Assembly: GCA_002715505.1 (NCBI GenBank) | Contig: PAZF01000012.1 | Span: 16,994-75,307, forward strand | DNA: 58,314 nucleotides | Direction: 5' to 3' | DNA from: Candidatus Pelagibacterales bacterium | GTDB taxonomy: Bacteria > Pseudomonadota > Alphaproteobacteria > TMED109 | Part shown: positions 35,369 through 44,032 of the stretch, piece by piece | Position numbering within the stretch: position 1 is the first letter of the stretch | Layout: the number at the start of each line of letters is the position of its first letter | Translations under genes and position numbers: made by a program | Notes under the pieces: model-generated | Seen by the model: only the letters and a program-made list of their open reading frames with translations | What the model was told of the DNA's origin: nothing | Database searches by the model: none

Positions 35369-35774
35369 TATTAAAACTTTCTTCAAAAGATTGTAATATA
35401 TTTTTTATAGCATTAGCTGCCTTTATAATACCTTCAACGACTTTTTTAGAGTATCCTTTAATTAATTGCTGTCTACAATACTCATAAAGTTGAAAAAGGT
35501 TAATAGCGATTTTACTATCTCTATCGAAGGTTAAAGATGTTTGTAAAGCATATATTGCTGTCAAAGATTTTGTAAAATGTTTATTTTTAATTTCTAAATC
35601 TTTTTTTTCTGGCTTCCATTCCTTAGTTTTATCTATGCTATCAGCAACTATCCTCATGGATCTTTCTAATTCTTTTAAAATCCCAGAAATAATTTGATTG
35701 CCTGGCTTCTCAAAATTATATGCTCCTTCTGATTTTTGATATTTTTCTAAATTTTTTGATTTATTTGCGTACAT
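35361..35774 (-). CDS. FliS-family flagellar chaperone, divergent copy
   Basis: 137 residues. Helix pattern with NQIISGILKELERSMRIVAD, SLTAIYALQTSLTFDRDSKI and NLFQLYEYCRQQLIKGY matches the FliS four-helix fold (the LDF-x-x-x-G-x-I-A-x-x-L core is present as LTFDRDSKIAINL). FliS caps flagellin in the cytoplasm. The other FliS at 38213 is nearer the standard sequence, so the two may serve different flagellins or one may be specialised. Co-transcribed with the FliT-like gene. Confidence 0.68.
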   Translation of the reverse strand: MYANKSKNLEKYQKSEGAYNFEKPGNQIISGILKELERSMRIVADSIDKTKEWKPEKKDLEIKNKHFTKSLTAIYALQTSLTFDRDSKIAINLFQLYEYCRQQLIKGYSKKVVEGIIKAANAIKNILQSFEESFNNA

Positions 35775-35789
35775 TTGTTATATTTAATT

Positions 35790-36128
35790 ATGATTGAATC
35801 ATTGTCATCTATACAAAACTTTAATAAGGTTAATCCTTTTTCTAAAGTTGATACTGCAAATGGTATGCCAATAAACAACTACAGAGTTGTGGATCCAGTA
35901 TCGGATAGTCTAAGGTCAAAAGAATTTGTCTCGAAAGAAAACTATAAAAATCTTTATACTCGTACATTTTCTTTTAGCAATGGGGATACTACAGAAAAAT
36001 TCCTAAAATCTAAGAATTTAATGACTCCTGTCTTTATATATAATGAAGCAAAAACAAAATATGATATGATATCTAAATTAGAGATAAGTTTGCCTAAAAT
36101 TAAACTGAATGTTGATCTCTTCGCCTAA
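35790..36128 (+). CDS. Hypothetical protein
   Basis: 112 residues from ATG 35790. No signal peptide or membrane helix. Contains NNYRVVDPVSDSLRSKEF and a C-terminal ISKLEISLPKIKLNVDLFA. Not recognised. It is divergent from the FliS-like gene by only 15 bases and overlaps the HAD gene downstream by 20 bases. Placement suggests a flagellar or filament role but there is no direct evidence. Confidence 0.5.
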   Translation: MIESLSSIQNFNKVNPFSKVDTANGMPINNYRVVDPVSDSLRSKEFVSKENYKNLYTRTFSFSNGDTTEKFLKSKNLMTPVFIYNEAKTKYDMISKLEISLPKIKLNVDLFA

Positions 36129-36462
36129 AAAAAAAAAAATATATGCTTTTGATATAGATGGTGTTATTTGCACCACGGTAAATGGCGAATACAGCAAGGC
36201 TAAACCTAACAAGAAAGCTATAAATATTATTAATAAAATTTATAAAGAAGGAAATAGGATAATAATTTTTACAGCTAGATATATGGGAAGAACGAATAAC
36301 AATATTGAAAAAGCTAAAAAACTTGGATATGAAGAAACTTTAAAACAACTTAGAGAGTGGGGTTTAAACTTTCATGAGCTTTTTATGGGAAAACCTAGCT
36401 ATGATATTTTAATAGATGATAAAGCTTATAATTATAACGACGATTGGATTAAGAAGCTTTAA
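36109..36462 (+). CDS. Small HAD-like phosphatase
   Basis: 117 residues. Motif I is YAFDIDGVICTT, motif II is IIIFTARYMGR, and IDDKAYNY stands as motif IV; the cap is minimal. Similar small HAD proteins occur in capsule and surface-sugar loci, where they act on sugar phosphates. Here a link to the glycosyltransferases at 44033-47927 is possible. The end is one base from the ClC gene on the other strand, with no room for a shared terminator. Confidence 0.75.
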   Translation: MLISSPKKKKIYAFDIDGVICTTVNGEYSKAKPNKKAINIINKIYKEGNRIIIFTARYMGRTNNNIEKAKKLGYEETLKQLREWGLNFHELFMGKPSYDILIDDKAYNYNDDWIKKL

Positions 36463-36463
36463 T

Positions 36464-38137
36464 TTAACTTAACTCCTCTTCATTCCTTTCTTTTTCTGCC
36501 ATTAACAATGAATTAAATAGATCACTTTCGCTTATAATTCCAAGAATATTACCATTCTCTTCAATTACTGGTATCGACTCACCAACAAAGTCCTTTACCT
36601 TATCAATGGCTTGCAAAATAGTATCGTTACTATTTAAAAATAAGTAATTTTGATAATGAGAAATATCAAAACTTTCTTCTTTATTCTTGAGCTGAAGCAG
36701 TAAAGGTAAACTTACTTTTCCCAGTAGTTTTCCTTTAGGGTCTGTGACATACCCTTCACTAACGTTAGAACTTGATAAAATTTTTATCATTTCTTCAATA
36801 TTATGCTCTGGGACTAACCTTATATAGTTTTTATTAAGAATATCAATGACTTTGACAGATGCTAAGTACAATCTGTCTCTACCTAAATGTATATCTATAT
36901 TTCTATTTAATAATATCTGATCAAATGCAGAATGACCAAAAATTTTAGAAGAAACTAAATTTGCAAAACATATACTAATCCCAGCTCCTAGAGCAACATT
37001 ATAGTCGGAAGTTAACTCAAATACTATTAATAGCATTGAAATTGGTCCTCCAATTACTGTGCTAGCTACTGCAGCCAGTCCAGCAACAGCAAACAAAGAG
37101 TGATTAACATCTAAAAACGAACTTGCTAAAAATGCAAACAAACTGCCTGTACAAACACCAATAAACAACGCAGGAGAAAAAATTCCCCCAAATAGGCTTA
37201 ATCTAATGCATATAACTGTCAAAAAAAGCTTTCCTATTAAAAGAAGACTCAAATAACTGGTATCACCGGGGTTTGCTATTAGTTTTCTAATTGTTTCAGT
37301 TCCTAATCCAAGAAGTTCAGGTAAAAAAATTCCCAAAATACCGCAAATCGTTCCTGCAATTATAGGTAAAAAGAAAATAGGAATCTGTTTTGGAATCTTT
37401 AAAGGTCCTGTAAGTCCTTTCATATAGACTGCCCCTATTAAGCCTGATAAAATACCTAAAATACCTAATAAGAAAATTTCATTAAATTCTGATATACCCC
37501 CTATAGTTGTTTCTAAAAGTGGTTTCATTTCATAAAATTCAGAACTAAAAGTATAGGCAACTATAGAGCTAATTAAAATGGGTGCTACTGCTTTTAATGA
37601 AAAATGTCTAACTATGACCTCATGGGCAAATACCAAGCCTGCTATAGGAGCTCCGAAACCAGAAGAAACCGCAGCAGCTGCTCCACAAGCTAATAAAATA
37701 TGAGGAGGCGTCTGATCTTTAAGTAACTTAGAAAAATAATCTCCTAAAACTCCACCAAAATGAACTAAAGGACCATATTGACCTACAGAAGCCCCTCCAG
37801 CTAATGAAACAGCTGAAGCTAGAGTAGATAATAAACCTGCCTCTGTATTTGGTCTTTTTGTAGGAACGTGTGAAGCTAATATACTTTCCGCAGGTCCATG
37901 CCATTTGTCTAAATTTGCTAATTTAAAAATTATAGCAACAATAATTCCAGCTATAATTGGCCCACTAATTATTAGCACTGGTTTTGGCAAACCTAGTAGA
38001 ATATGATTGTCGCCTCTTAAATAAGACTCAAAAAAGCTAACAAAAGATATGAAACCTTGAACCGCAAAGGAAACTATAATTCCTATTAATACTGCTAGTA
38101 TGATAGGAAGAATAAATCTAAAATCTATACCACGCAT
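36464..38137 (-). CDS. ClC-family chloride channel/transporter with CBS pair
   Basis: 557 residues from ATG 38135-38137 (an ATG four codons upstream lies inside a hairpin and is less likely). The membrane domain has the ClC selectivity segments GGASVGQYGPLVHFGG (G-x-x-G-x-x-G-P variant), GSGFGAPIAG-like SSGFGAPIAGLVFAHE, and LFGGIFSPALFIGVC. Two CBS domains are at the C-terminus (KNYIRLVPEHNIEEM; VIEENGNILGIISESDLF). It has no evident flagellar role. The usual proton-pathway glutamate in GREGP is absent (GQYGP here), so channel-like behaviour is possible. Confidence 0.9.
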   Translation of the reverse strand: MRGIDFRFILPIILAVLIGIIVSFAVQGFISFVSFFESYLRGDNHILLGLPKPVLIISGPIIAGIIVAIIFKLANLDKWHGPAESILASHVPTKRPNTEAGLLSTLASAVSLAGGASVGQYGPLVHFGGVLGDYFSKLLKDQTPPHILLACGAAAAVSSGFGAPIAGLVFAHEVIVRHFSLKAVAPILISSIVAYTFSSEFYEMKPLLETTIGGISEFNEIFLLGILGILSGLIGAVYMKGLTGPLKIPKQIPIFFLPIIAGTICGILGIFLPELLGLGTETIRKLIANPGDTSYLSLLLIGKLFLTVICIRLSLFGGIFSPALFIGVCTGSLFAFLASSFLDVNHSLFAVAGLAAVASTVIGGPISMLLIVFELTSDYNVALGAGISICFANLVSSKIFGHSAFDQILLNRNIDIHLGRDRLYLASVKVIDILNKNYIRLVPEHNIEEMIKILSSSNVSEGYVTDPKGKLLGKVSLPLLLQLKNKEESFDISHYQNYLFLNSNDTILQAIDKVKDFVGESIPVIEENGNILGIISESDLFNSLLMAEKERNEEELS

Positions 38138-38140
38138 ATG

Positions 38141-38179
38141 AAATAACATGATAACACAGTTACTGTTATCATGTTATTT
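38141..38179. terminator. Perfect 16-bp inverted repeat, probable terminator of the fliS transcript
   Basis: Left arm 38141-38156, seven-base loop (CAGTTAC), right arm 38164-38179; all 16 pairs match. It lies 34 bases after the fliS stop (38213) and just before the ClC gene on the same strand. Neither side has a strong T-tract, so termination is inferred from the hairpin. It might also act on the ClC leader. Confidence 0.6.
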
Positions 38180-38212
38180 ATTTTTGCTACTTAAAGTTAA
38201 AAAAGTATTTTA

Positions 38213-38593
38213 TTAAGCTACCTTTGAGGAGATACCTTTCCAACCTTCCAATATTTCATTTGAAACAAATAAAGCACTTTTCATTAAATCTACTTTATCT
38301 TTTTCAATATATATTTTAGTTGCAAATCTTATGTGTCTGTACAAATAATTTAGATTGTCAGCAATCTCTCCACCTTCTTTAAAATCTAAACAATTTTGTA
38401 AAGAAAAAGCTATTTTTTCTGCTTTTTGAGCTAACTCTTTAGCATTATTTAAGTTTCCCTTATCCATTGATTTTATAGAATCTGATAAGTGCTCATTTAA
38501 GCCCTGTAATAGCTCATGAATGATAGAATATGGATTTAATTTTTCCATATCTTGACTAATTTTACTGGATTTATATTTATTAATTTTTTTCAT
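38213..38593 (-). CDS. fliS: Flagellar chaperone FliS
   Basis: 126 residues. Standard FliS helices: PYSIIHELLQGLNEHLSDSI, KAEKIAFSLQNCLDFKEGGE, NLNYLYRHIRFATKIYIEKD and a last EILEGWKGI. It binds flagellin C-termini to stop early assembly. Downstream of fliD by 48 bases that contain a possible sigma-28-like promoter (38611-38640) and AGGAG ribosome site. Confidence 0.9.
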   Translation of the reverse strand: MKKINKYKSSKISQDMEKLNPYSIIHELLQGLNEHLSDSIKSMDKGNLNNAKELAQKAEKIAFSLQNCLDFKEGGEIADNLNYLYRHIRFATKIYIEKDKVDLMKSALFVSNEILEGWKGISSKVA

Positions 38594-38610
38594 AAAAACT
38601 CCTCTATAAC

Positions 38611-38640
38611 TATAAGAACGACTTATTTAGAAAAGTTTTA
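38611..38640 (-). promoter_or_regulatory. Possible sigma-28-like promoter of fliS
   Basis: The minus strand has TAAA, then 14 bases, then GTCGTTCTTA. The same layout, TAAA-N14-GTCGTTCATA, stands before the short flagellin at 43903. It is reminiscent of FliA promoters (TAAA...GCCGATAA) but not a full match; another regulator site is possible. Confidence 0.4.
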
Positions 38641-38641
38641 C

Positions 38642-40273
38642 TTAGTCTTTGCTTTTTAGCATCTCTGTTAAATAATCTCCTGTATCTTTAAGCCCTGCTA
38701 CTGCAGTTTCCATAGAAGCATATTGCATAGCATATCTTTGTTGAAGTTTTTCCATTCTTTCATCTAGAGTCACCTTTTGGTCTGCTAGATCTTTTAAATT
38801 ATCACTTAGTCCTGATAATCTATTTTGAATATCTCCATCAAAAGCTAAAAAGTTAGTTAAACTATCATCTACTAAGGTCATTAATGATTTACCATAATAG
38901 ACGTTTGCTGAACTCAAATTTGAGTCAGTTATTGTAAGAATTAATCCAGTAGAGTCTCCTGAAGATGAAGTGTAATCACTTCCACTAGCACTCATTGCAG
39001 CTCCATCAATAAGAAAGTCACTGCCTGATTTGGTAATACTGAAGCTTCCTGGTTTAGTATTAACACCTAATGCTTTTACACTTACATCTGCATTGTCAGT
39101 AGTTAACTGGTTTTTAAAAACTGCATCTATTACTGTAGGATTTTTTTCAAAGGTTGTTTGTAAAGTAGAAGTATTTAAACCTAAAGTACCATCTCTGTTA
39201 GTTTTAACACCTAGTAAAGATAAACTATATGGTCCATTTTCATATCCTTTTATTGACTCAGAAGTATAATTTCTAAGATCTCTTTGAATTCTCCTTGCAA
39301 GAGAGTCTCCAGATAAAGGTCCTGCCTCGCCTCCTGTTTGTGATTGCATCGACATTGCGCTTATACTTGCATAAATAGCATTATATGAAGTAATAAAATC
39401 ATTTAATAAACCTTCTATAGTGCTAAGGTTTTGAGAACTACTTAATTTTATTGCACTGCTATTTGTTGCTAATAAATCTAATTGATATCCTGCAAAAAGA
39501 TCAGAGATTGTATTAGAAGATCTTGTCATTGATATACCATCAACTGTAAATGCTGCATCAACACCATCTGAAGTTTGAGTTAAATTTTTGGTAGAAGTAG
39601 TATATGAAAAATTATTAGTTAAATCTGAAGAAGAGCCGCCTCCTGGCGTAACCCTAAGTTCATTGCTTGCTCCACTTTTTCCTTTTATAACTAAAACAAA
39701 TCCTGTTCCGTTATATAATATCGTAGCCTCAGCATTATCAGTAGAATTATTAATTGTATCTCTCAATTGAGAAAGTGTAGTGGATGAGGTTGTATTAACA
39801 GTTACTGATGAATTGGAATTTGCAGTAAAAGTGTCATTAGCTGAAGAGGTAGTACTCCAAGTACCAAAATCTATAGTTAATGATCCTGCTCCCACAAGAG
39901 ATCCACTAGAACTATATGCCCCTGTTGCTAATGTATGAGTAGAAGCTAATGTATTTACAACTAAGGATGAGTCAATTTCATCACTCCCTGTGCTTCCAGT
40001 TGTAGTAAAAGTAGCTACAGTAGCATTGCTTGTTGCTCCTACATGACTTGCCGCATTTGAGTCTTTTATTGTTCGAACAGTTTGACGGAAAATACTTATT
40101 TCGCTTTTAAGTAAACTGTAAGCAGAAATTTTATTTTCGGTTTGTTCTTCTGTTTTTTCTATTCTGTCAAGTGCTGGAGCTTTTTCTGCATTAACCAATG
40201 CAGCGATGATCTCAGAATTATTCATTCCAGATCCAATGTTTAACTTAGATAATATTTCTGGCGTTGCTGCCAT
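38642..40273 (-). CDS. fliD: Flagellar cap protein FliD
   Basis: 543 residues. N-terminal ILSKLNIGSGMNNSEIIAAL and KISAYSLLKSEI, C-terminal QNRLSGLSDNLKDLADQKVT with YASMETAVAGLKDTGDYL, as in FliD. The middle part is Ser/Thr-rich and variable. FliD forms the filament cap that folds flagellin in place. It follows the long flagellin by 16 bases. Confidence 0.93.
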   Translation of the reverse strand: MAATPEILSKLNIGSGMNNSEIIAALVNAEKAPALDRIEKTEEQTENKISAYSLLKSEISIFRQTVRTIKDSNAASHVGATSNATVATFTTTGSTGSDEIDSSLVVNTLASTHTLATGAYSSSGSLVGAGSLTIDFGTWSTTSSANDTFTANSNSSVTVNTTSSTTLSQLRDTINNSTDNAEATILYNGTGFVLVIKGKSGASNELRVTPGGGSSSDLTNNFSYTTSTKNLTQTSDGVDAAFTVDGISMTRSSNTISDLFAGYQLDLLATNSSAIKLSSSQNLSTIEGLLNDFITSYNAIYASISAMSMQSQTGGEAGPLSGDSLARRIQRDLRNYTSESIKGYENGPYSLSLLGVKTNRDGTLGLNTSTLQTTFEKNPTVIDAVFKNQLTTDNADVSVKALGVNTKPGSFSITKSGSDFLIDGAAMSASGSDYTSSSGDSTGLILTITDSNLSSANVYYGKSLMTLVDDSLTNFLAFDGDIQNRLSGLSDNLKDLADQKVTLDERMEKLQQRYAMQYASMETAVAGLKDTGDYLTEMLKSKD

Positions 40274-40289
40274 ATATTATTTCTCTTTT

Positions 40290-41849
40290 CTACATACCTT
40301 GTAATAAAGTTAATATGCTTTGTTGTGCTCTTGAAGCTTGCGCTATCATTGCCATAGCACTTTGTTGTAATACTTGAGACTTAGCCAATTCTGCTGATTC
40401 TGCGGCCATATCAGCATCTACTATTCTAGATCTTGCTGAAGCAGTATTAGCAGATACATTAGTAAGATTATCAATAGCCTGGTGCATTCTACTCATTACA
40501 GCACCTAATTTAGCTCTTTCCATGTGTACTTTGTCTAAGGCCTTGTCAACAACCTTCAAAGCGTCTATTGCTTTAGATCTTGATCTCAAACTTAGCTCTG
40601 ACACCTTATTTAAGGTTGCAGCTCCGGGAGATGATTGAAATATGTCACCATTTGTATTGGTTGTAGTTACGGTAAATGAATGTGAGCCATGCATCATTAT
40701 CTGACCACCTACAATAGCGTCTTTACCTGCTCCTGAACTATGAGAAGTATCAGTCATTGTTTTAGCTGTACCTGAGAGTATTTCACTACCGTCTGCAGTG
40801 AATAACCTAGCGTCCATTCCTGTTACTTGAAGATCTCTTGAATTATCAGTAGTATCAGCAAAATCTAAATCAGTTAAAGCAATGTCATGACCCTCATCTT
40901 GAGTTAAATAGACTGTAGTTTTATCTGCTTTTAGAGTAGCTACGATACCTGTTTCAGCAGAATAGGCATTAATAGCATTACTTAATCCAGTCAGGTCAGA
41001 TCCTCCTACAGATGTTGCTAACGTTATTCCAGCAGATATTGTTCTTACAGTTGAATTTTTTCCTTTTAAGCCTATAGATAACGTGGCTGATCCAGCAGTT
41101 CCTTTAGCTTGTATTTTCATATTTGTTGATGCAGTAGCACTCACTCCAGTTTGATCAAATTGTATATTTACTGCCTCAGCTATATCTTTAGCTGAAGTTC
41201 CAGCAACTACATCTATAGTTTTAGAACCTAATAGTCCATGAATTGTAAAGTCCTCATCTGCGAAAGTAGCAGCAGATCCCAAAGTTACAGCAGTAGCTGA
41301 TACAGTAGCACCTGTAGCTGCAGTAGTTCTTACGATATGGTTACCTATAGCTTCTGTTCTTAAATTACCAACTGATATTGAAGCTGCTTCTCTCTCTTTA
41401 GATCCTATTTGAAATCTTCTATCCGCAAAAGTTCCATCTAAAACTGCTATTTCATTAAAAGTTGTATCTCTTGCTAATCTATCTAATTCCTGAATTAATT
41501 GATTTGCTTCTGTTTGTAAATATAATCTTTCTTCTCCATTCATTAAATCACTGGCAGACTGAATAGCTAATTCTCTTATTCTTTGTAATACTTTAGAAGA
41601 TTCATCTAAAGCACCTTCTGCTACTTGAGCCATTGATAAAACATCTGATGCGTTTCTTACGGACATATTCAAACCTTTTATTTGTGAAGTCATCCTATCG
41701 GCTATAGCACCGCCTGCTGCATCATCACCTGCATGATTAATTCTTTTTCCTGAAGATAGTCTTTCTATTGAAGTACCTAACTGTCTCTCTGTTTTATGTA
41801 AATTATGTAGAGCAAATAAAGATGTTACTCCTGGATTTTGTACTGGCAT
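40290..41849 (-). CDS. fliC: Flagellin, long form with variable central domain
   Basis: 519 residues. The N-terminal D0/D1 region has SIERLSSGKRINHAGDDAAG and the C-terminal one has SRIVDADMAAESAELAKSQV and QASRAQQSILTLLQGM. Between about 170 and 400 is a Thr/Ala-rich insert exposed on the filament surface. The Ser/Thr content makes it a likely target of the glycosyltransferase at 44033. Two tandem sigma-54 promoters lie upstream. It is roughly twice as long as the two other flagellins here. Confidence 0.96.
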   Translation of the reverse strand: MPVQNPGVTSLFALHNLHKTERQLGTSIERLSSGKRINHAGDDAAGGAIADRMTSQIKGLNMSVRNASDVLSMAQVAEGALDESSKVLQRIRELAIQSASDLMNGEERLYLQTEANQLIQELDRLARDTTFNEIAVLDGTFADRRFQIGSKEREAASISVGNLRTEAIGNHIVRTTAATGATVSATAVTLGSAATFADEDFTIHGLLGSKTIDVVAGTSAKDIAEAVNIQFDQTGVSATASTNMKIQAKGTAGSATLSIGLKGKNSTVRTISAGITLATSVGGSDLTGLSNAINAYSAETGIVATLKADKTTVYLTQDEGHDIALTDLDFADTTDNSRDLQVTGMDARLFTADGSEILSGTAKTMTDTSHSSGAGKDAIVGGQIMMHGSHSFTVTTTNTNGDIFQSSPGAATLNKVSELSLRSRSKAIDALKVVDKALDKVHMERAKLGAVMSRMHQAIDNLTNVSANTASARSRIVDADMAAESAELAKSQVLQQSAMAMIAQASRAQQSILTLLQGM

Positions 41850-41875
41850 TTTAACCTCCTAGTATTCCTCTTCTA

Positions 41876-41890
41876 GCAAAATATGTGCCA
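41876..41890 (-). promoter_or_regulatory. Sigma-54 promoter of fliC (proximal)
   Basis: Minus strand TGGCACATATTTTGC, a full match to TGGCAC-N5-TTGC. Predicted start about 41864, leaving a 15-base leader with AGGAGG before the fliC ATG (41849). Confidence 0.82.
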
Positions 41891-41949
41891 ATAAGGTTAT
41901 TTATAATTTCTATCATATTTTCAAATAATTTTAACATAAGGTGAATTTT

Positions 41950-41964
41950 GCAAATGTTGTGCCA
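41950..41964 (-). promoter_or_regulatory. Sigma-54 promoter of fliC (distal)
   Basis: Minus strand TGGCACAACATTTGC, again a full match, 74 bases upstream of the proximal copy. Transcripts from here would carry a longer leader. A 12-bp palindrome TTTTGTACAAAA (41967-41978) lies just upstream. Confidence 0.72.
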
Positions 41965-41978
41965 GTTTTTGTACAAAA

Positions 41979-42166
41979 TATAGATATATTTTTATAGTTG
42001 ATACTAAATATTGATAAATATATATATTTTAGAAAATAATTTGTGATAAAAATTTTGACTACTTTAATTAATAAGCGAATATTTATAATAAATTATCATA
42101 ATTAAATGTATTACTTGATAAGTGTAATCATGTAGAACATCAATAAACTATATTCCTAAAAGTAAT
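41979..42166. other. Intergenic stretch without a recognisable gene
   Basis: This is the upper part of the 429-base gap between fliC (start 41849) and the next flagellin (end 42279). It is nearly all A and T. No reading frame of useful length, RNA gene or clear repeat is visible. By position it could hold activator binding sites for the two fliC sigma-54 promoters, but no site can be named by eye. Confidence 0.4.
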
Positions 42167-42196
42167 ACAGCCTCTACTTATTTTAGTAGAAGCTGT
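42167..42196 (-). terminator. Hairpin downstream of the short flagellin pair
   Basis: Arms of 12 bases (42167-42178 and 42185-42196) with a six-base loop. On the minus strand RNA all positions pair, one as G-U; on the plus strand the same position is a C-A mismatch. This suggests the minus strand is the one used, i.e. the flagellin transcript. Only a weak T-rich stretch follows. Confidence 0.6.
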
Positions 42197-42278
42197 ATGT
42201 TTTAACTATTTGTCTTCCTTTAAGAGAGACTTCTTTAGTTACTTTTGAGCTTTTTATAAGCCTTTTTCTTCTAAAACT

Positions 42279-43079
42279 CTATTGTAATACTGCTAAAATT
42301 GCACTCTGAGCTTGATTAGCTTGTGCTACCATAGCCATAGCAGATTGATTTAAAACAGAATTTTTAGTTAAATTTGCAGTTTCTTTAGCAAAATCTGTAT
42401 CTTCTACTCTTGATGCTGCTGCTGCTAGATTTGCTGATGCAGAATATGCCACTGCTTGTCTACCCTTAAGAGCTGATATACCAGCTGCAATATGACCTAA
42501 AGAAATAGCAACTCTTGTTAAAGTTGTATCTGCAGTTCCATCTGCACCTGCGGCCGCAGCAGTTGTTATTCCACCTAAGGTTACACCGGTAGTCAAAGTA
42601 ACCGTTCCACCATCGTCTGTTACTCCAATTGCATGAGTTTTATTAGAGTTTCCTGTTTGATTTAATAAACCTACTCCATTAAAAGTTGCTTTAGTAATTA
42701 TTCCAGTAATCGCAGTTCCGATTGCACTCGCTTCTGCATTCATTGCTGCTACATCTGAAGCTGTTTGTAATAGAGCGGCATTGTCAGCTTGCATACCTAA
42801 TTCTCTTAGTCTTTGTGCTAATGCTGCAATTTCTAACAAAGCTGACTCTGCTACTTGAGCCGCAGAAATACCATCTTCAGCATTCCTAGCTGCAATTGCC
42901 CAACTCATTGATCTTGCTTGTAGAGTATTAGCAACTGATTGACCCGCTGCATCACCACCATATACAGATCTCATTCCGGTTGATAAACGAGCTATTGACT
43001 CATTCATTCCATGCCTAGCTTTTGATGCTGCTGAACCAGCTACCAAAGCTCCGACTGATATATTTGATACACTTGGCAT
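42279..43079 (-). CDS. Short flagellin, copy 2
   Basis: 266 residues, essentially D0/D1 only. Starts MPSVSNISVGALVAGSAASK, has SIARLSTGMRSVYGGDAAGQ, and ends NLTKNSVLNQSAMAMVAQAN plus AQSAILAVLQ. Nearly the same as the next gene upstream at both ends, differing in the centre (about 110-190). A product of recent duplication. 29 bases separate the two, so they share a transcript. Confidence 0.93.
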   Translation of the reverse strand: MPSVSNISVGALVAGSAASKARHGMNESIARLSTGMRSVYGGDAAGQSVANTLQARSMSWAIAARNAEDGISAAQVAESALLEIAALAQRLRELGMQADNAALLQTASDVAAMNAEASAIGTAITGIITKATFNGVGLLNQTGNSNKTHAIGVTDDGGTVTLTTGVTLGGITTAAAAGADGTADTTLTRVAISLGHIAAGISALKGRQAVAYSASANLAAAASRVEDTDFAKETANLTKNSVLNQSAMAMVAQANQAQSAILAVLQ

Positions 43080-43108
43080 TTTTTTTTATCTATCCTTTCT
43101 TAAAAAAA

Positions 43109-43903
43109 TTATTGTAATACTGCTAAAATTGCACTCTGAGCTTGGTTAGCTTGTGCTACCATAGCCATAGCAGATTGATTTAAAACAGAATTTTTAGTTA
43201 AATTTGCTGTTTCTTTAGCAAAATCAGTATCTTCAATTCTAGATGCTGCTGCTGCTAGATTTGCTGATGCAGAATAAGCTACTGCTTGTCTACCTTTAAG
43301 AGCTGCTATACCTGCTGCAACATGTCCTAAAGAAACTGCTACCTCTTTTAATGTTGTGTCTGCTGATCCATCAGAAGCTCCTGCTTGAGTTATTGCAGTG
43401 ATTGCTGTGATTCCACCAGTAGTTTTTAAAGTTACAGTTCCTCCATCATCAGTAACACCTATTGCTTTACTAACAGCTGATGTTCCTAACATTGAAACTC
43501 CATTAAAAGTTGCTTTAGTAACGATAGCATCAATAGCATCAGCAATTGCAACTGCTTCTTTGTCCATAGCTGCTATATCGTTAGTACTTGATAAAAGAGC
43601 GGCATTATCAGCTTGAATACCTAATTCTCTTAACCTTTGAGCTAATGCTGCAATTTCTAACAATGCTGACTCAGCAGTTTGAGCTGCTGAAATACCATCT
43701 TCAGCATTTCTTGCTGCAATCGCCCAACTTTTTGATCTTGCTTGTAGAGTATTAGCAACTGATTGACCCGCTGCATCTCCTCCATATATAGACCTCATTC
43801 CAGTGGATAAACGAGCTATTGACTCATTCATTCCATGTCTAGCTTTTGATGCTGCTGAACCTGCTACTAAAGCACCGACCGCTATATTTGATACACTTGG
43901 CAT
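43109..43903 (-). CDS. Short flagellin, copy 1
   Basis: 264 residues, close paralogue of the gene at 42279. The central part differs (SSTNDIAAMDKEAVAIADAI). It is first of the pair and is preceded by a ribosome site AAGGAG and by the sigma-28-like motif at 43934-43961, not a sigma-54 promoter. Filaments with several flagellins are common; short forms often make the base or the bulk of the filament while long forms decorate it. Which is the case here is unknown. Confidence 0.93.
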   Translation of the reverse strand: MPSVSNIAVGALVAGSAASKARHGMNESIARLSTGMRSIYGGDAAGQSVANTLQARSKSWAIAARNAEDGISAAQTAESALLEIAALAQRLRELGIQADNAALLSSTNDIAAMDKEAVAIADAIDAIVTKATFNGVSMLGTSAVSKAIGVTDDGGTVTLKTTGGITAITAITQAGASDGSADTTLKEVAVSLGHVAAGIAALKGRQAVAYSASANLAAAASRIEDTDFAKETANLTKNSVLNQSAMAMVAQANQAQSAILAVLQ

Positions 43904-43933
43904 ATTTTCTCCTTATTTAATTTGCTTATAACA

Positions 43934-43961
43934 TATGAACGACTTATTAAAAAAATGTTTA
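43934..43961 (-). promoter_or_regulatory. Possible sigma-28-like promoter of the short flagellins
   Basis: The minus strand reads TAAA, 14 bases, GTCGTTCATA, with the same spacing as upstream of fliS. About 30 bases separate it from the ATG at 43903. Identity of the sigma factor is inference. Confidence 0.4.
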
Positions 43962-43985
43962 GTAAGAAATAAACTAATTTTAAGA

Positions 43986-44000
43986 TGGCATAATCATTGC
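43986..44000 (+). promoter_or_regulatory. Sigma-54 promoter of the SPINDLY-type transferase gene
   Basis: Plus strand TGGCATAATCATTGC: TGGCA and TTGC at -24/-12 spacing. Predicted start about 44012; the leader has AAGGAA before the ATG at 44033. It places the glycosyltransferase genes in the flagellar regulon. Confidence 0.75.
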
Positions 44001-44032
44001 AAATCTTTATTTTTAATTAATAAGGAATTCAT

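Noticed and set aside
35435-35460. A third copy of the TAAA...GTCGTT motif inside the FliS-like gene
   Set aside because: Spacing is 15 instead of 14 and it lies in coding sequence; the core also occurs by chance inside fliF.
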